Numbered from the stretch's first letter, positions 27,801 through 36,522 are shown. The stretch is DNA of 64,000 nt from Chryseobacterium cucumeris (GCF_001593385.1 NZ_LUVZ01000023.1:434001-498000), one strand, 5' to 3'. Notes: generated from the sequence alone by a model not told the origin. Translations and numbers: made by a program.

Positions 27801-28258
27801 TGCTCTGTATCTATATCATCGAAGGAAGCATCCTGGAAAAATTGCATAGCCGCTGTAGTATTAGCTCCTAAATCTCCAATATTAGTTGGAATATTTATAT
27901 TAGATTGGTTGTCCTCATCAGGGAGATCTCTTATAACTCGTGTAATTACACCTCCTGAAACAAGGTTCCAGCCTAAACCAGTAGAGCCGTTCATATCATC
28001 TACTTTTATTCCATTGGAAAAATAATTAAGTCTGATGGGTATAGTAATATTTCCGGCCGAAAAGGACGTCACAGGGATATCTACATTGGCATTTCCTGTA
28101 AACAAACTTATCGGAAGGTTTCCAAAGGAGCCCAGTTTGTAAGACTCTGCAGATGGAGGAATAATATTTGGAAGGGTGGACGGTTTGCTGCCTGTAGTTT
28201 GTGCTAATGCTGTTCCAAAGGACAGGCAAAAAAACAAACTGGTTATATTTTTCTTCAT
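24833..28258 (-). CDS. SpvB/RHS-type large secreted partner of the RHS toxin
   Basis: The 1141 residues begin with a signal peptide (MKKNITSLFFCLSFGTALAQ) followed by PNIIPPSAESYKLGSFGNLPISLFTGNANVDIPV and GSTGLGWNLVSGGVITRVIRDLPDE. That is the SpvB/TcdB-like N-terminal architecture that precedes RHS repeats in insecticidal and polymorphic toxin systems. Numerous YD-type strands follow and the protein ends with YDTANRLKQVQVRE...KEFKYNYK. It has no RHS core or toxin tip. The gene ends 7 bases before the toxin gene and starts 6 bases after the 538-residue T9SS protein gene, so the three are co-transcribed. It may form part of a shell or help export the toxin. Confidence 0.75.
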   Translation of the reverse strand: MKKNITSLFFCLSFGTALAQTTGSKPSTLPNIIPPSAESYKLGSFGNLPISLFTGNANVDIPVTSFSAGNITIPIRLNYFSNGIKVDDMNGSTGLGWNLVSGGVITRVIRDLPDEDNQSNINIPTNIGDLGANTTAAMQFFQDASFDDIDTEQDLYMASFGGMQIKFVFDKKGIPVIYSQKDVVIEGTSGGNSFTITVDNGTKYYFTDKETTSNRTAGAGHSLISISTTAWYLTKIEDITSGETVFIENVDGGYTNTMSQSQTLSYTSPNAGPMTSSCGNPAFIRYPQVSELISHNQTVAGKQIKRIYSNNPSYGEIIFDYLESGGSSDYKRLQKVTKKVNGSIINDVTLNYNLTANNRLFLTSVVDGILNTTYGFEYNLPDVFPQRLSFSRDSWGYYNGVTGNTNLVPSIYEVALWSSYNGASQPVSPQHTPIGILQKVIYPTKGSTEFFYENNTAIEKNVMLSPSERTGVQIKATADDNNAHVENTVVFTPLKTEEISLGGSAQFNNTCDPAEQITGKHRAIVSLLKPDGQAVPLYYKTSTGVVTNAGNSVTFPTNNGGGIFAHVQKDEPLTLKLWTLFVCTRSTASASYTSKEAVYGDREVPIGGLRIAKIVDTSENGVASTRKFVYRDLNDQYTEAVVLRTPAFQEQLLYTRTCSTNNPNLPSGSVPTGVERFPYTMVTSSNINQLFATHPNVFYKTVQEIVEGKSNIIHNYSISSDDFGKVIHGDNIRNSVWTNFGWNNGRELLTKYLDAGGNLVRTVEMNYEEDNSRKYQVDGFSIRKNYDNPVTKNETKLCTAEDVVKTISYSYCTASHSHKYNAVDGYKNCQASGAQNVTQTYNDVCFGKPVGLITYEDKLDNLDIVQYKNISHFEYLKSQKTTDYLNGNAMKTETQYFYGNPKHHQLTSEKTIFPDLSSTDKTYQYAHEKNNQLMIDKNMVGIPLETKAQQTVNNITKVTSRDETIYPTALPHAVTGNLVLPLSEYSYDTLSPATSSKDVIYEKYDDKGNILQYREKDGTPVSIVWGYNKTRPIAKVVGALYSQVEGLITTMVAKSNEDAADPTKEAELLLALDAFQPVGMTTKYTYDPLIGVTTITPPSGVRELYIYDTANRLKQVQVRERDNAGTYSYKVVKEFKYNYKQ

Positions 28259-28264
28259 GTGTTT

Positions 28265-29881
28265 TTATTTCTTAATTAATTTGGAATTCGCAGTTTTACT
28301 GGTATCTGTTTTTATTGTCACCAGATAAGCTCCCTGCACCAAAGCCTGGGTATTAATCTTAGTCACTCTGTTTTTGGTTTTTATACTTTGAAGCTGTCTT
28401 CCGCTCATGTCATACAACAGAATATCAGCATCCTTAAAATCAAAACCGATTTCTACGTAAGCATAATCCGAAACAGGGTTTGGATAGATCTTGATATCGT
28501 ATTTTTCAATCAGCTGATCAACTTGTTTGTCGCCCAGCTTTACAATTTTCCAGTTTTCTTTACCCAATTCTTCTGCACTGGTTCCAGCGAGAATAATGGA
28601 ACCGTCTCTGTTGAGTTTTAAATCAGAAAGTCTTTCTTCTTTTTGTCTGGATTCTCCTTTTATGTGTTTTCGCCACTGCTCATTACCATTCTGGTCCAGA
28701 TAAAGCATCCAGAAGGTTTCATCATCAGCTTGGATTCTTCCTTCAGCCTGGGTGTAACCTCCCAAGAGAATACCTTTAGAAGATTTATCATCTGCAGAAT
28801 GAAGAACACTCATACTCATCAAAATATCTCTGTTTTTGAAATTGTAGGATTTCTGCCATTGTTCATCACCTCTTTCATTTAAAGCAATTAACCAAAGGTC
28901 AGTTCCTTCTTCAATACCTACGGTTTTATTTCCTGATCTTTCTGATCTGGATTCTCCGCCAATGATAAAGCCAGTGGAAGTTAAAGCCAGAGTTCTCAAA
29001 TGGTCATCTCCTTTGCCTCCAAAGTTCTTTTCCCATTCTACTTTCCCGTTTTTGTCCAACTTGACAATCCAGTAATCGCCCTCACCAAAGTTTTCAGTTT
29101 GTTTCGAGTTTCGGGATACGGGGGGAGTGTTTTGAACGTTTGATGCAGAATCTGCACTTTGCATTTCAGAACCTGCAACACGAACCTCGGAACTCCTTGA
29201 ATAAATCCCCAGCAACGCTCCTCCATCTCTCGTTGGAATCATCTTCTCTACTTCGTCTAACCCTTTTCCACCTAAGATCAATTGGGAGAGTTCTTTTCCG
29301 TCTTTATCAATTCTGGTAATCCATACGTCTTTTGAACCATAGCCTTTGGATGAATTTTGCACATTTCCGGCTACAAAAAATCCTAAATCAGTAGTTTGGA
29401 TAACAGCTCTTGCTTCTTCATCGGCAGACGACCCAATAGTTTTCTGCCATAGTTCATCTCCAAATTCATTGATTCTGATCAGCCAGATATCAGAGCCTCC
29501 TTTGGAATCGTCTTTTTTGTCTAATCCTTTTCCGGAATAAGATGTTCCGGCCAAAAGAAATCCTCCATCCTGAGTGGTAACGGTAGCAGAAAGATAATCA
29601 TGATTTTGTCCAGAAAAATATTTCTCCCAGACTTCTTCTCCCTGCTGATTGAGTTTTACCAAATGAAAATCATAACCGTTGTTTTGCTTACTGCCTGAAG
29701 CCTGTTGCTTATTGCTTTGAATAGAGCTTCCTGTGATCAAATACTGCTGATCTATGGTTGTGGTGACCTGGCTTAGAAAATCCTGGGTAGAGGATTTTAT
29801 ATCTTTCTGCCACACTACTTCCTGAGCAGATATTCCAAGGATTGTGCATAGAATGAATGCACTGAGAGAGATTTTTTTCAT
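28265..29881 (-). CDS. T9SS type A sorting-domain protein, first gene of the RHS operon
   Basis: The 538 residues begin with a signal peptide (MKKISLSAFILCTILGISAQ). Repeats of the form GGxDIWLIRINEFGDELWQK and YDFHLVKLNQQGEEVWEK recur about eight times, as in beta-propeller-like surface proteins. The final 75 residues, with KIYPNPVSDYAYVEIGF, LLYDMSGRQLQS and GAYLVTIKTD, are a type A C-terminal sorting domain. It should therefore be exported by the T9SS of which PorU and PorV are encoded at 9.6-14.7 kb. It starts the operon, so it may be the anchor or chaperone that carries the following RHS proteins to the surface. That link is inferred from position only. Confidence 0.8.
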   Translation of the reverse strand: MKKISLSAFILCTILGISAQEVVWQKDIKSSTQDFLSQVTTTIDQQYLITGSSIQSNKQQASGSKQNNGYDFHLVKLNQQGEEVWEKYFSGQNHDYLSATVTTQDGGFLLAGTSYSGKGLDKKDDSKGGSDIWLIRINEFGDELWQKTIGSSADEEARAVIQTTDLGFFVAGNVQNSSKGYGSKDVWITRIDKDGKELSQLILGGKGLDEVEKMIPTRDGGALLGIYSRSSEVRVAGSEMQSADSASNVQNTPPVSRNSKQTENFGEGDYWIVKLDKNGKVEWEKNFGGKGDDHLRTLALTSTGFIIGGESRSERSGNKTVGIEEGTDLWLIALNERGDEQWQKSYNFKNRDILMSMSVLHSADDKSSKGILLGGYTQAEGRIQADDETFWMLYLDQNGNEQWRKHIKGESRQKEERLSDLKLNRDGSIILAGTSAEELGKENWKIVKLGDKQVDQLIEKYDIKIYPNPVSDYAYVEIGFDFKDADILLYDMSGRQLQSIKTKNRVTKINTQALVQGAYLVTIKTDTSKTANSKLIKK

Positions 29882-29993
29882 TCCCGTGTTTATTTAAGTT
29901 GACATTGTTATTATGATAGATCATGGTTAGATCCAGTTTTTTATCCTTATCCGTTTCTGAGAATCAGATGCCTTTATAGGGCAAAAAACATTT

Positions 29994-30001
29994 CAAATAT
30001 A
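29994..30001 (-). promoter_or_regulatory. Possible -7 element of the RHS operon
   Basis: The minus strand reads TATATTTG, an exact TAnnTTTG match about 113 bases before the ATG at 29881. A good -33 element is missing at the usual spacing. Confidence 0.35.
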
Positions 30002-30299
30002 ATATTCTTTTGGTACAAAAAATAGTGTATTTCTTATGCATCAAAACTGATCTGAATTTGTACATATGAAATTGATTTTTAAATATTTAAAAAGGAGTTG
30101 AAGAATATACAGCGAATGGATATAATTGAATAAAAATTTCATAGTTATTGTTTTTTAGCTATAATCGCTTGTTTATAGAAATCTTGTGAATTTAACATTT
30201 TTTAACATGTTTTAGCGAGTATTAATTTGATTTAATACAAAAATATTCTCTTGAAACGACAGAACAAACATGTCGTGATATTTTTATATATTAATTATA
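30002..30299. other. AT-rich intergenic stretch upstream of the RHS operon
   Basis: Contains no gene. It lies between the putative operon promoter and the XRE remnant and may hold a further promoter for either direction. Confidence 0.4.
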
Positions 30300-30484
30300 T
30301 TCAGGGCATTCTGTGAAAAGAAAAAACTTTCACAAACAGATCTTGCTATGATAATAGGGAGGAATAGACAGTATCTCTATAAAATTGAAAAAGGAAAGGT
30401 ACTTCCAGTATTTTCACTATTTCTGTTATAGCCTATGCATTAGATATTTCATTGGCTGAGCTGATCGGTAACATACAAGTATGA
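30300..30484 (+). pseudogene. Remnant of an XRE-family regulator
   Basis: The plus strand reads FRAFCEKKKLSQTDLAMIIG followed by RNRQYLYKIEKGKVLP, an obvious helix-turn-helix with the family Q-x-x-L-A and Y-K-I-E-K-G motifs. A one-base deletion then shifts the frame, and the downstream frame continues ISVIAYALDISLAELIGNIQV and a stop. There is no start codon and an in-frame stop lies upstream. It is therefore a broken gene at the edge of the toxin island. The tail converges with anmK. Confidence 0.75.
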
Positions 30485-30490
30485 AAATAT

Positions 30491-31534
30491 CTAAGCAATA
30501 ACTCCCGAACAATGATCTGCTGTACTTCCAGTCGCAGAAGACAACACATTGATCTCGTTATTCATTTTTAAAACACCCATAAAGGCAAAAATCAGGGCTT
30601 CTTTATAATTGATGATCTCTTTTTCAGGGATGATGACTTCGGCTTTTGTTTTCGCTCTTATTTTTTCAATTAAAAACGTGTTGTAAGCGCCTCCTCCGGT
30701 GATAAGAATATCTTTTATACTATATTGATTGATGACATTGGTAATCTGCTGGGCAGCATGTTCCGTAAAAGTAGCCAGTGCATCCAGTGTTTCAATATTT
30801 TCAAGAAGTGGAAATATATGTTGATGGCACCATTCTATTCCCAAAGATTTTGGATGTGAAGTTTGATAGAAATCCAGGGCGTTAAGTTGATTCAGTAGGG
30901 TTTCATCTATTTTTCCCTTTGCTGCCAATGCTCCGTTTTCATCAAAATTTTTATGCAGTTGCTGGGCCAGATGGTTCAAAACAATATTTACCGGGGCGAT
31001 ATCAAAGGCAATTCTTTTTCCTTCCGAACGTAAAGAAATATTGGAGAATCCGCCCAGGTTCAGGCAAGCACTGTATGCAGAGAAAAGCAATTCATCACCT
31101 ATAGGAACCAAAGGTGCTCCATTTCCTTTCATCAGCACGTCCTGACTTCTGAAATCATAGATAACAGGAAGTCCGGTTTCCAGTTTTATAGCTCTGCCGT
31201 CGCCGATTTGTAATGTGAATTTTTTTTGAGGCTGATGAAAAACAGTATGGCCATGAGAGGCAATCAGGTCAATATTTTCAAGCTGATGTTGATGAATAAA
31301 CTTTTTAACCTGTTGTCCAAGATAAAAACCATAGCCTGAATGCAGTTCCAATAAATCTTCAGAAGAAAGATGAATAGAGTTTCTAAGTTGAGTTTCCCAA
31401 TCCTCAGAATAGGAGAGTGTCTCAGCTTTAAGGATTTGAAAGGTCCATGTGTCCTGCTTTTCAAATTCAGCGAGACAGATATCCAAACCATCCAGACTTG
31501 TCCCGGACATCAACCCAATAGCCAGCGCTTTCAT
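30491..31534 (-). CDS. anmK: Anhydro-N-acetylmuramic acid kinase
   Basis: AnmK phosphorylates 1,6-anhydro-MurNAc, with simultaneous opening of its anhydro ring, to MurNAc-6-phosphate in peptidoglycan recycling. The 347 residues begin GLMSGTSLDGLD (7-18), the signature of the family. They also contain SHGHTVFHQP with the catalytic Asp and His region, LNLGGFSNIS and DILITGGGAYN for ATP binding, and the C-terminal KEALIFAFMG. It ends the operon OM barrel-lptC-anmK, 12 bases behind lptC. Confidence 0.93.
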   Translation of the reverse strand: MKALAIGLMSGTSLDGLDICLAEFEKQDTWTFQILKAETLSYSEDWETQLRNSIHLSSEDLLELHSGYGFYLGQQVKKFIHQHQLENIDLIASHGHTVFHQPQKKFTLQIGDGRAIKLETGLPVIYDFRSQDVLMKGNGAPLVPIGDELLFSAYSACLNLGGFSNISLRSEGKRIAFDIAPVNIVLNHLAQQLHKNFDENGALAAKGKIDETLLNQLNALDFYQTSHPKSLGIEWCHQHIFPLLENIETLDALATFTEHAAQQITNVINQYSIKDILITGGGAYNTFLIEKIRAKTKAEVIIPEKEIINYKEALIFAFMGVLKMNNEINVLSSATGSTADHCSGVIA

Positions 31535-31546
31535 TATTTTTTGGAT

Positions 31547-32137
31547 TTATTTTTTATTTTCAGAAATTCTTTTGGAACTGAAATCTCCGGAGTTGTTATA
31601 GAATGTGTATTCGGAAAAGTCATCCTTGGCGGTCATTCCGTTGGCACCTACCAGTGTAGAACCGTCTTCCATGGTAACATAAACCGTATCTTTGGTATAG
31701 ATTCTGTTTTTTTTCTGGTCCCAATAAATACTCTGCATGGCAAATCTCTGTCCTTCATTGGTTTTTATCTTTACATCACCTTTAGCTTCATAGAATTTTT
31801 TGTATTCAAAAATACGGGCATATTTAGCGGTAATTCTTCCTGGAACTTTAGGTTTCTTTTTATCAAAAAACTCAATGTCAATTCCTTTTCTGGCTATTAC
31901 ATATGGACTGTCAATCAGTTCGTATTTTTCAATGATGGGTGCTTTGGCTTTTAACGTAATAAAGCCGGAATCACGCTGTATAATATTAGCGTTGTTGATG
32001 ATCTGTGAAGGAAAGTTTTTGCTTTGACTGCCATTTCTTTTGGTAAGATCTTCCTCACAGGATGTCAATATAAAAAATATAGCACAACTAAAAAGGCATG
32101 CTATATTTTTATATGATATTTTTTTTGAAAAGTTCAT
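31547..32137 (-). CDS. lptC: LPS transport periplasmic protein LptC
   Basis: LptC is the bitopic inner-membrane partner of LptB2FG that receives LPS from the ABC transporter and passes it to LptA. The 196 residues have an N-terminal hydrophobic segment that also carries a possible lipobox (TSCEED). Beta-jellyroll strands follow: IIQRDSGFITLKAKAPIIEKYE, YVIARKGIDIEFFDKK, ITAKYARIFEYKKFYEAKGDVKIK and QSIYWDQKKNRIYTKDTVYV. The last part is the usual conserved LptC/OstA-like stretch. The frame extends upstream through the preceding gene, but the ATG at 32137 follows that gene by one base and gives the right size. Confidence 0.88.
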   Translation of the reverse strand: MNFSKKISYKNIACLFSCAIFFILTSCEEDLTKRNGSQSKNFPSQIINNANIIQRDSGFITLKAKAPIIEKYELIDSPYVIARKGIDIEFFDKKKPKVPGRITAKYARIFEYKKFYEAKGDVKIKTNEGQRFAMQSIYWDQKKNRIYTKDTVYVTMEDGSTLVGANGMTAKDDFSEYTFYNNSGDFSSKRISENKK

Positions 32138-32138
32138 T

Positions 32139-33455
32139 TTAGTTATAAAGAGTCTTTCTGAACCACTTATCAGCAAAATTAAAGCCGATTCTCAGGTTGA
32201 TGAAATTCTGGTTGATCAGGTTGTTCTTAAGAGTTCCTCTCTTACCAACTTCTAATCCGATTTCAAGACCACTCATTCTGGTGATACTACTGTTTTTGAA
32301 TGGTAACATTACTCCGGCAGAAATACCGAATTTGTTAATACTGTTCCCTTCCAGATTCAGATTTCCTCTTTCATAAAATGCTCCATATCTGTAGATTACT
32401 CTTGAGAAGTAGCTTCTGAAGTTGTTATAATTGGGAAGGTACCATCCCCCTGCAGAAATTCTGTACGTATCCTGGAAACTGAAATCTTTACCAAAGTAAG
32501 AGATATCTTCTCCTTTTTTATAATCTACCTGTCCTGATACAAACCAATGGTTCTCACTTCCGTATCCAACCCCTAAGGATGCCTGTAATGGAAGAAGATT
32601 TTTAGACTTCGTTTCTTTTTGTTCGATGATTGTTTCTGATCCGCTAACTTTAGTCGTTTCCTGAGCATCAGAATATCTGTACGTACTATTGGTGTATTGA
32701 GTAGTCATATTACTTGTATTACCAAAAGTAGCGGTAGCTCCTACCGTGAACTTTTTATCAGTACGTGTATTTAAAGTCTGGTAACTTGTTCCCAGTGTAA
32801 AATTAAAGTTTCTGATTCTGTTTTTAGTCTCATATCCATTAACGTATTCACCTGCATACGTACCAAGGTTGCTGTTGTAAGCTCGGAATTCATTTAGGTC
32901 ATTAAGATCTCCAAAATAAAGGTTTGCTTTTGCTCCTACTGATAATTCCTGATTGATTTTATAAGAAACTGCAAGCTGTGCTGTGTTCAAAGTTCCACTT
33001 CCTTTGAAATTATTTCTGTAAAGAGGAGTCGTGTTATCACTGGCAAGCTGTTCTGTTACGATGTCGTAGCTTTTAGAACTGTATGGCTGATAAGAGATCC
33101 CCATTTTCACTTTTGAAGATAATGGAAATGCAATCGAAATATTGGAAAGATACGTAGAATGCTTTGTAGATTTCATATCGTTATAGTTCGATTTGAAATA
33201 ATTGTTTTCGTTGGTAGCTTCCAGTCTGATACTCGTAAGTTCAAAATTGGCGTTGTTTGCCGGGTTGGCAAAATTGAAACTACTGGTAAAATCACTAATA
33301 AAAGCAGTAGATATACCTCCCATAGAAGTAGTTTCGATCGTATTATCATATTTCACATCTCCAATTCCATAAGTTGCATAAGGAGAGTTGCTTAGACTCT
33401 GCGCATTCAGAAAATATCCAACTGATATGAATGATACTACAAAGATTTTTTTCAT
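32139..33455 (-). CDS. Outer-membrane beta-barrel protein encoded with lptC
   Basis: The 438 residues begin with a signal peptide (MKKIFVVSFISVGYFLNAQ) and the motif SNSPYATYGIGDVKYDN...SMGGISTAF, which is conserved in Bacteroidota barrels located next to lptC. The rest is made of repeated amphipathic strands and ends WFRKTLYN, typical of an outer-membrane barrel of FadL-like size. Its function is not established; the gene neighbourhood suggests a link to LPS or envelope biogenesis. It is the first gene of the OM-lptC-anmK operon. Confidence 0.75.
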   Translation of the reverse strand: MKKIFVVSFISVGYFLNAQSLSNSPYATYGIGDVKYDNTIETTSMGGISTAFISDFTSSFNFANPANNANFELTSIRLEATNENNYFKSNYNDMKSTKHSTYLSNISIAFPLSSKVKMGISYQPYSSKSYDIVTEQLASDNTTPLYRNNFKGSGTLNTAQLAVSYKINQELSVGAKANLYFGDLNDLNEFRAYNSNLGTYAGEYVNGYETKNRIRNFNFTLGTSYQTLNTRTDKKFTVGATATFGNTSNMTTQYTNSTYRYSDAQETTKVSGSETIIEQKETKSKNLLPLQASLGVGYGSENHWFVSGQVDYKKGEDISYFGKDFSFQDTYRISAGGWYLPNYNNFRSYFSRVIYRYGAFYERGNLNLEGNSINKFGISAGVMLPFKNSSITRMSGLEIGLEVGKRGTLKNNLINQNFINLRIGFNFADKWFRKTLYN

Positions 33456-33593
33456 TCTTTATTTTTAAAACAATGCGCAAATATCTTAAATATTAATGAA
33501 TTGTAAAAATTATATGTGGTTAAAGTTTGTTAAGGGCTTGTCTTTAAAAGAAAAATGCAATTTTTCCGCCATAAAAATATCAATTCTGTTTTG

Positions 33594-33623
33594 TAAAAAA
33601 AGACTGTTCTATGATGAACAGTC
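33594..33623 (-). terminator. Terminator of the aldehyde dehydrogenase gene
   Basis: GACTGTTC (33602-33609) pairs perfectly with GAACAGTC (33616-33623). On the minus strand it is followed by a run of T. Confidence 0.85.
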
Positions 33624-33652
33624 CCGGTTTATATGAATAAGCATTTATACTA

Positions 33653-34972
33653 TTATTTTACCTGGAGAACAGAACGGCTGTGGCTGAAACATTCAAAACT
33701 GAATTTTCCGTGATATTTTCCCATTCCCGAAGTTCCTACACCTCCAAAAGGTAAGTAATGTGACCCCACGTGGATAATAGCGCTGTTAATCTCAGCATCT
33801 CCACTTGTGGTGTGGTCTAAAACATAATCGGCAAATTCCTGATCCTCTGTGAAAACATATAATGCCAATGGTTTAGGGCGGCTATTGATTTCCTCCAACG
33901 CTTCCTCAATATCATTATAGATCATAATAGGAAGAATAGGGCCGAAAATCTCTTGCTGCATCACCTGATCATCCCAGTTCACATTATCCATTAAAGTGGC
34001 TTCAAAGTGACGGGTCTCAAGATCATAATGTCCTCCATAAATTACTTTTTCCGGCGTTGCTTCAAGGTAACCTGCAAGATGTTTAATTTGGTTCTGGCTT
34101 ACAATCTTCCCGATTTTTCCCAAAGAATTCCCTTCATAAGCAGCATTTAAATGAGCTTTAAATTTTTCAATAAATGCATCTTTTACAGATTTATGGATAT
34201 AAATATAGTCAGGAGCCACACAGGTTTGTCCGCAATTAATCCATTTTCCGTAAGATATTCTGGCTACAGCTTTATCAAGATCAGCATCTTTGTGAACGAT
34301 GGTAGGAGATTTTCCTCCAAGTTCCAAGGTAACCGGAATTAATTGTTCTGCAGCGGCTTTCATCACAATTTTCCCGACATTCGGGCTTCCTGTAAAGAAA
34401 ATATAATCAAAAGGTAAGCTGAGTAAAAGAGTATTTTCCTCAATAGCTCCCTGAATAACGGCTACATAAGATTCATCAAAAGATGCTTTCACAATATCTT
34501 CAAGCACCTGCGCGACATGTGGTGTATTTTCGGATGGTTTTATGATTGCTGTATTTCCGGAGATCAAAGCTCCGATAAGCGGACTGAACGTCAATTGAAC
34601 TGGATAGTTGAAAGGTCCGATAATATAGGTAACCCCATAAGGCTGATAGGTTATTTTGCTCTCAACTTCAGCGCCTGAAGGATGTGGTTTTGAGGGGACG
34701 GAAGTAGGTTTTGCCCATTCAACAATATTTTCAAGCAAATAATCAAGTTCGCTGATCACTATTTGAATCTCCACATATTCCGCTTCTTTTCTGCTTTTTC
34801 CCAAATCTGTATTCAAAGCCTCACAAAGTGCATCGGTATGCTGAAGAAAAACATCCCGGAATTTTTTTAGTTGTGCTTTTCTGAATTCAATATTTTTTGT
34901 CTGATTGGTTTTGAAAAAGGCTTTCTGCTGTTGAAATATGCCTTTGATTTTTTGTTCCAGGTTAGTATCCAT
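33653..34972 (-). CDS. NAD(P)-dependent aldehyde dehydrogenase
   Basis: The enzyme oxidises aldehydes to carboxylic acids with NAD(P). The 439 residues match the short class-3 type of aldehyde dehydrogenase. GPFNYPVQL (119-127), GNTAIIKPSE (139-148), FFTGSPNVGK (192-201), LELGGKSPT with the general base Glu217, and NCGQTCVAPDY with the catalytic Cys251 are all present. A C-terminal LPFGGVGTSGMGKYHG follows. It lacks the C-terminal hydrophobic tail of fatty-aldehyde dehydrogenases. The substrate is unknown, probably medium- or long-chain aldehydes. It is a single-gene unit. Confidence 0.93.
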   Translation of the reverse strand: MDTNLEQKIKGIFQQQKAFFKTNQTKNIEFRKAQLKKFRDVFLQHTDALCEALNTDLGKSRKEAEYVEIQIVISELDYLLENIVEWAKPTSVPSKPHPSGAEVESKITYQPYGVTYIIGPFNYPVQLTFSPLIGALISGNTAIIKPSENTPHVAQVLEDIVKASFDESYVAVIQGAIEENTLLLSLPFDYIFFTGSPNVGKIVMKAAAEQLIPVTLELGGKSPTIVHKDADLDKAVARISYGKWINCGQTCVAPDYIYIHKSVKDAFIEKFKAHLNAAYEGNSLGKIGKIVSQNQIKHLAGYLEATPEKVIYGGHYDLETRHFEATLMDNVNWDDQVMQQEIFGPILPIMIYNDIEEALEEINSRPKPLALYVFTEDQEFADYVLDHTTSGDAEINSAIIHVGSHYLPFGGVGTSGMGKYHGKFSFECFSHSRSVLQVK

Positions 34973-35357
34973 TGGTTTACAATTTTAATATTTGAAATTG
35001 GTGTGAAATTGTAATAAATTTACGAATAATTTCACTGAACAAATGTATTGCTTAAAATTAAATTGCGTAAAATTTAATTTTATATTTTATTCTAATCCTG
35101 TTATTGATATTACCTATAATGTATTTCTTTATAAACTTTTATTTTGAGTTATTGAGATTGTATGAAGATATTAAGATAAGCTTCGCTTAAGTTTAAAATC
35201 AGAATAATTCATCTTAATAATTCTTTATTTCTTCAATCCTTCTTAATGGTTTGACTGCATCCTTCATTTTTATAGATTTAAAGAAACTCAAAAGGTAGGA
35301 TCTGCATTTTTATCCATTTTAAGCTGACTTAATTTTATGAAATGAAATAAGATTTTT
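34973..35357. other. Intergenic stretch without a gene
   Basis: No coding frame is seen. A small hairpin TAAGC-TTC-GCTTA lies at about 35175-35190. The left end should hold the aldehyde dehydrogenase promoter, the right end the holB promoter. Confidence 0.45.
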
Positions 35358-35365
35358 TATCTTTG
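35358..35365 (+). promoter_or_regulatory. -7 promoter element of holB
   Basis: TATCTTTG is an exact TAnnTTTG match only 5 bases before the ATG at 35370, so the transcript would be nearly leaderless. Confidence 0.45.
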
Positions 35366-35369
35366 AAAC

Positions 35370-36488
35370 ATGAATTGGGAGAACATCGCCGGACAGACGA
35401 ATCTGAAAAAACTTCTTAGAGAAAGCATTGCTGAAAACAGAGTGAGCCATGCCCAACTTTTTGTAGGAAAAGAGGGATACGGAACACTGCCTATGGTACT
35501 GGCCTATGCAAGGGAAATTTTCAGTCAGGAAAACGAACATGCTGCTGCGAAGGTTGAGCATCTCAATCATCTGGATCTGCATTTCAGCTTTCCGGTTTTT
35601 ACAGACAATAAAAACTCATTAAGCAAGAATAAATTTGATGAATTCAGAGAAATGATCTTGGCTTCACCCTATGCAAGTTATGATGACTGGACCGCTTTTT
35701 TAGAATCAGAAAATAAACAGTTATTTATTTCTGCGGATGAAGTGGATGACCAGAATCAGAAGTTCTCTTTAAAAAGTTATGAAGGAGGAACCAAAATTCT
35801 TATCGTGTGGAGAGCAGATAAAATGAATGTCGCCGCTTCTAATAAGTTTTTGAAATTTTTGGAAGAACCACCAGCAAAAACGGTCATTCTTCTTACAGCT
35901 GAAAGTACAAACGATATTCTTCCAACTATTCTTTCCAGAACACAGATGGTAGAAATTCCGAGAATTAATGATGAAGATATAGAAAGTTATCTTAAAAAGA
36001 ATTTCTCTGTTTCAGAAGAAAAAGTGAGAGAGATTGTTCATGAAGCTCAGGGAGATCTCAATGAGGCTATAAAATTGTTGAATTCCGGAGATAAAAGCAA
36101 CGAGTTTGAAAAGCTTTTTGTACAATGGGTGAGAGATGCATTTATGGTAAAGAAGAAACCGGAATATCTCAGAAGCATTATTGTCTGGGCAAGAGAAATT
36201 GCAGGATGGAACAGGGAAAAACAGAAAAATTTTCTTAATTACTGTTCTGAGATTTTCAGACTGGCATTGCTTCAGAACTATCAATCTGAAAATCTGGTCT
36301 ACAAAAAGATCAATGCGAACGGTTTCAATTGGGCCGGCTTTTCAAAATTTATCAGTGGGGCTAATATTGAGAGTATTTTGGAAGAAATTAATACAGCCGA
36401 TCTTCACCTTACCAGAAACGGAAACCCCAAAATTGTCTGGACCGATCTGGGAATTAAACTATCAAGATATATTCATAAAAGTACATAA
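35370..36488 (+). CDS. holB: DNA polymerase III subunit delta'
   Basis: Delta' is the stator of the clamp loader that opens and loads the beta sliding clamp. The 372 residues begin MNWENIAGQTNLKKLLRESI and AQLFVGKEGYGTLPMV. The Walker A site is degenerate (Gly-rich but without GKT), as expected for non-ATPase delta' subunits. KILIVWRADKMNVAASNKFLKFLEEPP is the sensor/Walker B-like segment and PTILSRTQMVEI replaces the usual SRC motif. A C-terminal helical domain follows. It is an isolated gene with its own promoter and terminator. Confidence 0.9.
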   Translation: MNWENIAGQTNLKKLLRESIAENRVSHAQLFVGKEGYGTLPMVLAYAREIFSQENEHAAAKVEHLNHLDLHFSFPVFTDNKNSLSKNKFDEFREMILASPYASYDDWTAFLESENKQLFISADEVDDQNQKFSLKSYEGGTKILIVWRADKMNVAASNKFLKFLEEPPAKTVILLTAESTNDILPTILSRTQMVEIPRINDEDIESYLKKNFSVSEEKVREIVHEAQGDLNEAIKLLNSGDKSNEFEKLFVQWVRDAFMVKKKPEYLRSIIVWAREIAGWNREKQKNFLNYCSEIFRLALLQNYQSENLVYKKINANGFNWAGFSKFISGANIESILEEINTADLHLTRNGNPKIVWTDLGIKLSRYIHKST

Positions 36489-36489
36489 A

Positions 36490-36522
36490 TAAAAACTCTG
36501 GTTAACGCCGGAGTTTTTATTT
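36490..36522 (+). terminator. Terminator of holB
   Basis: AAAACTCTGG pairs with CCGGAGTTTT around a short loop (one T-G wobble), followed by T residues. Confidence 0.75.
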
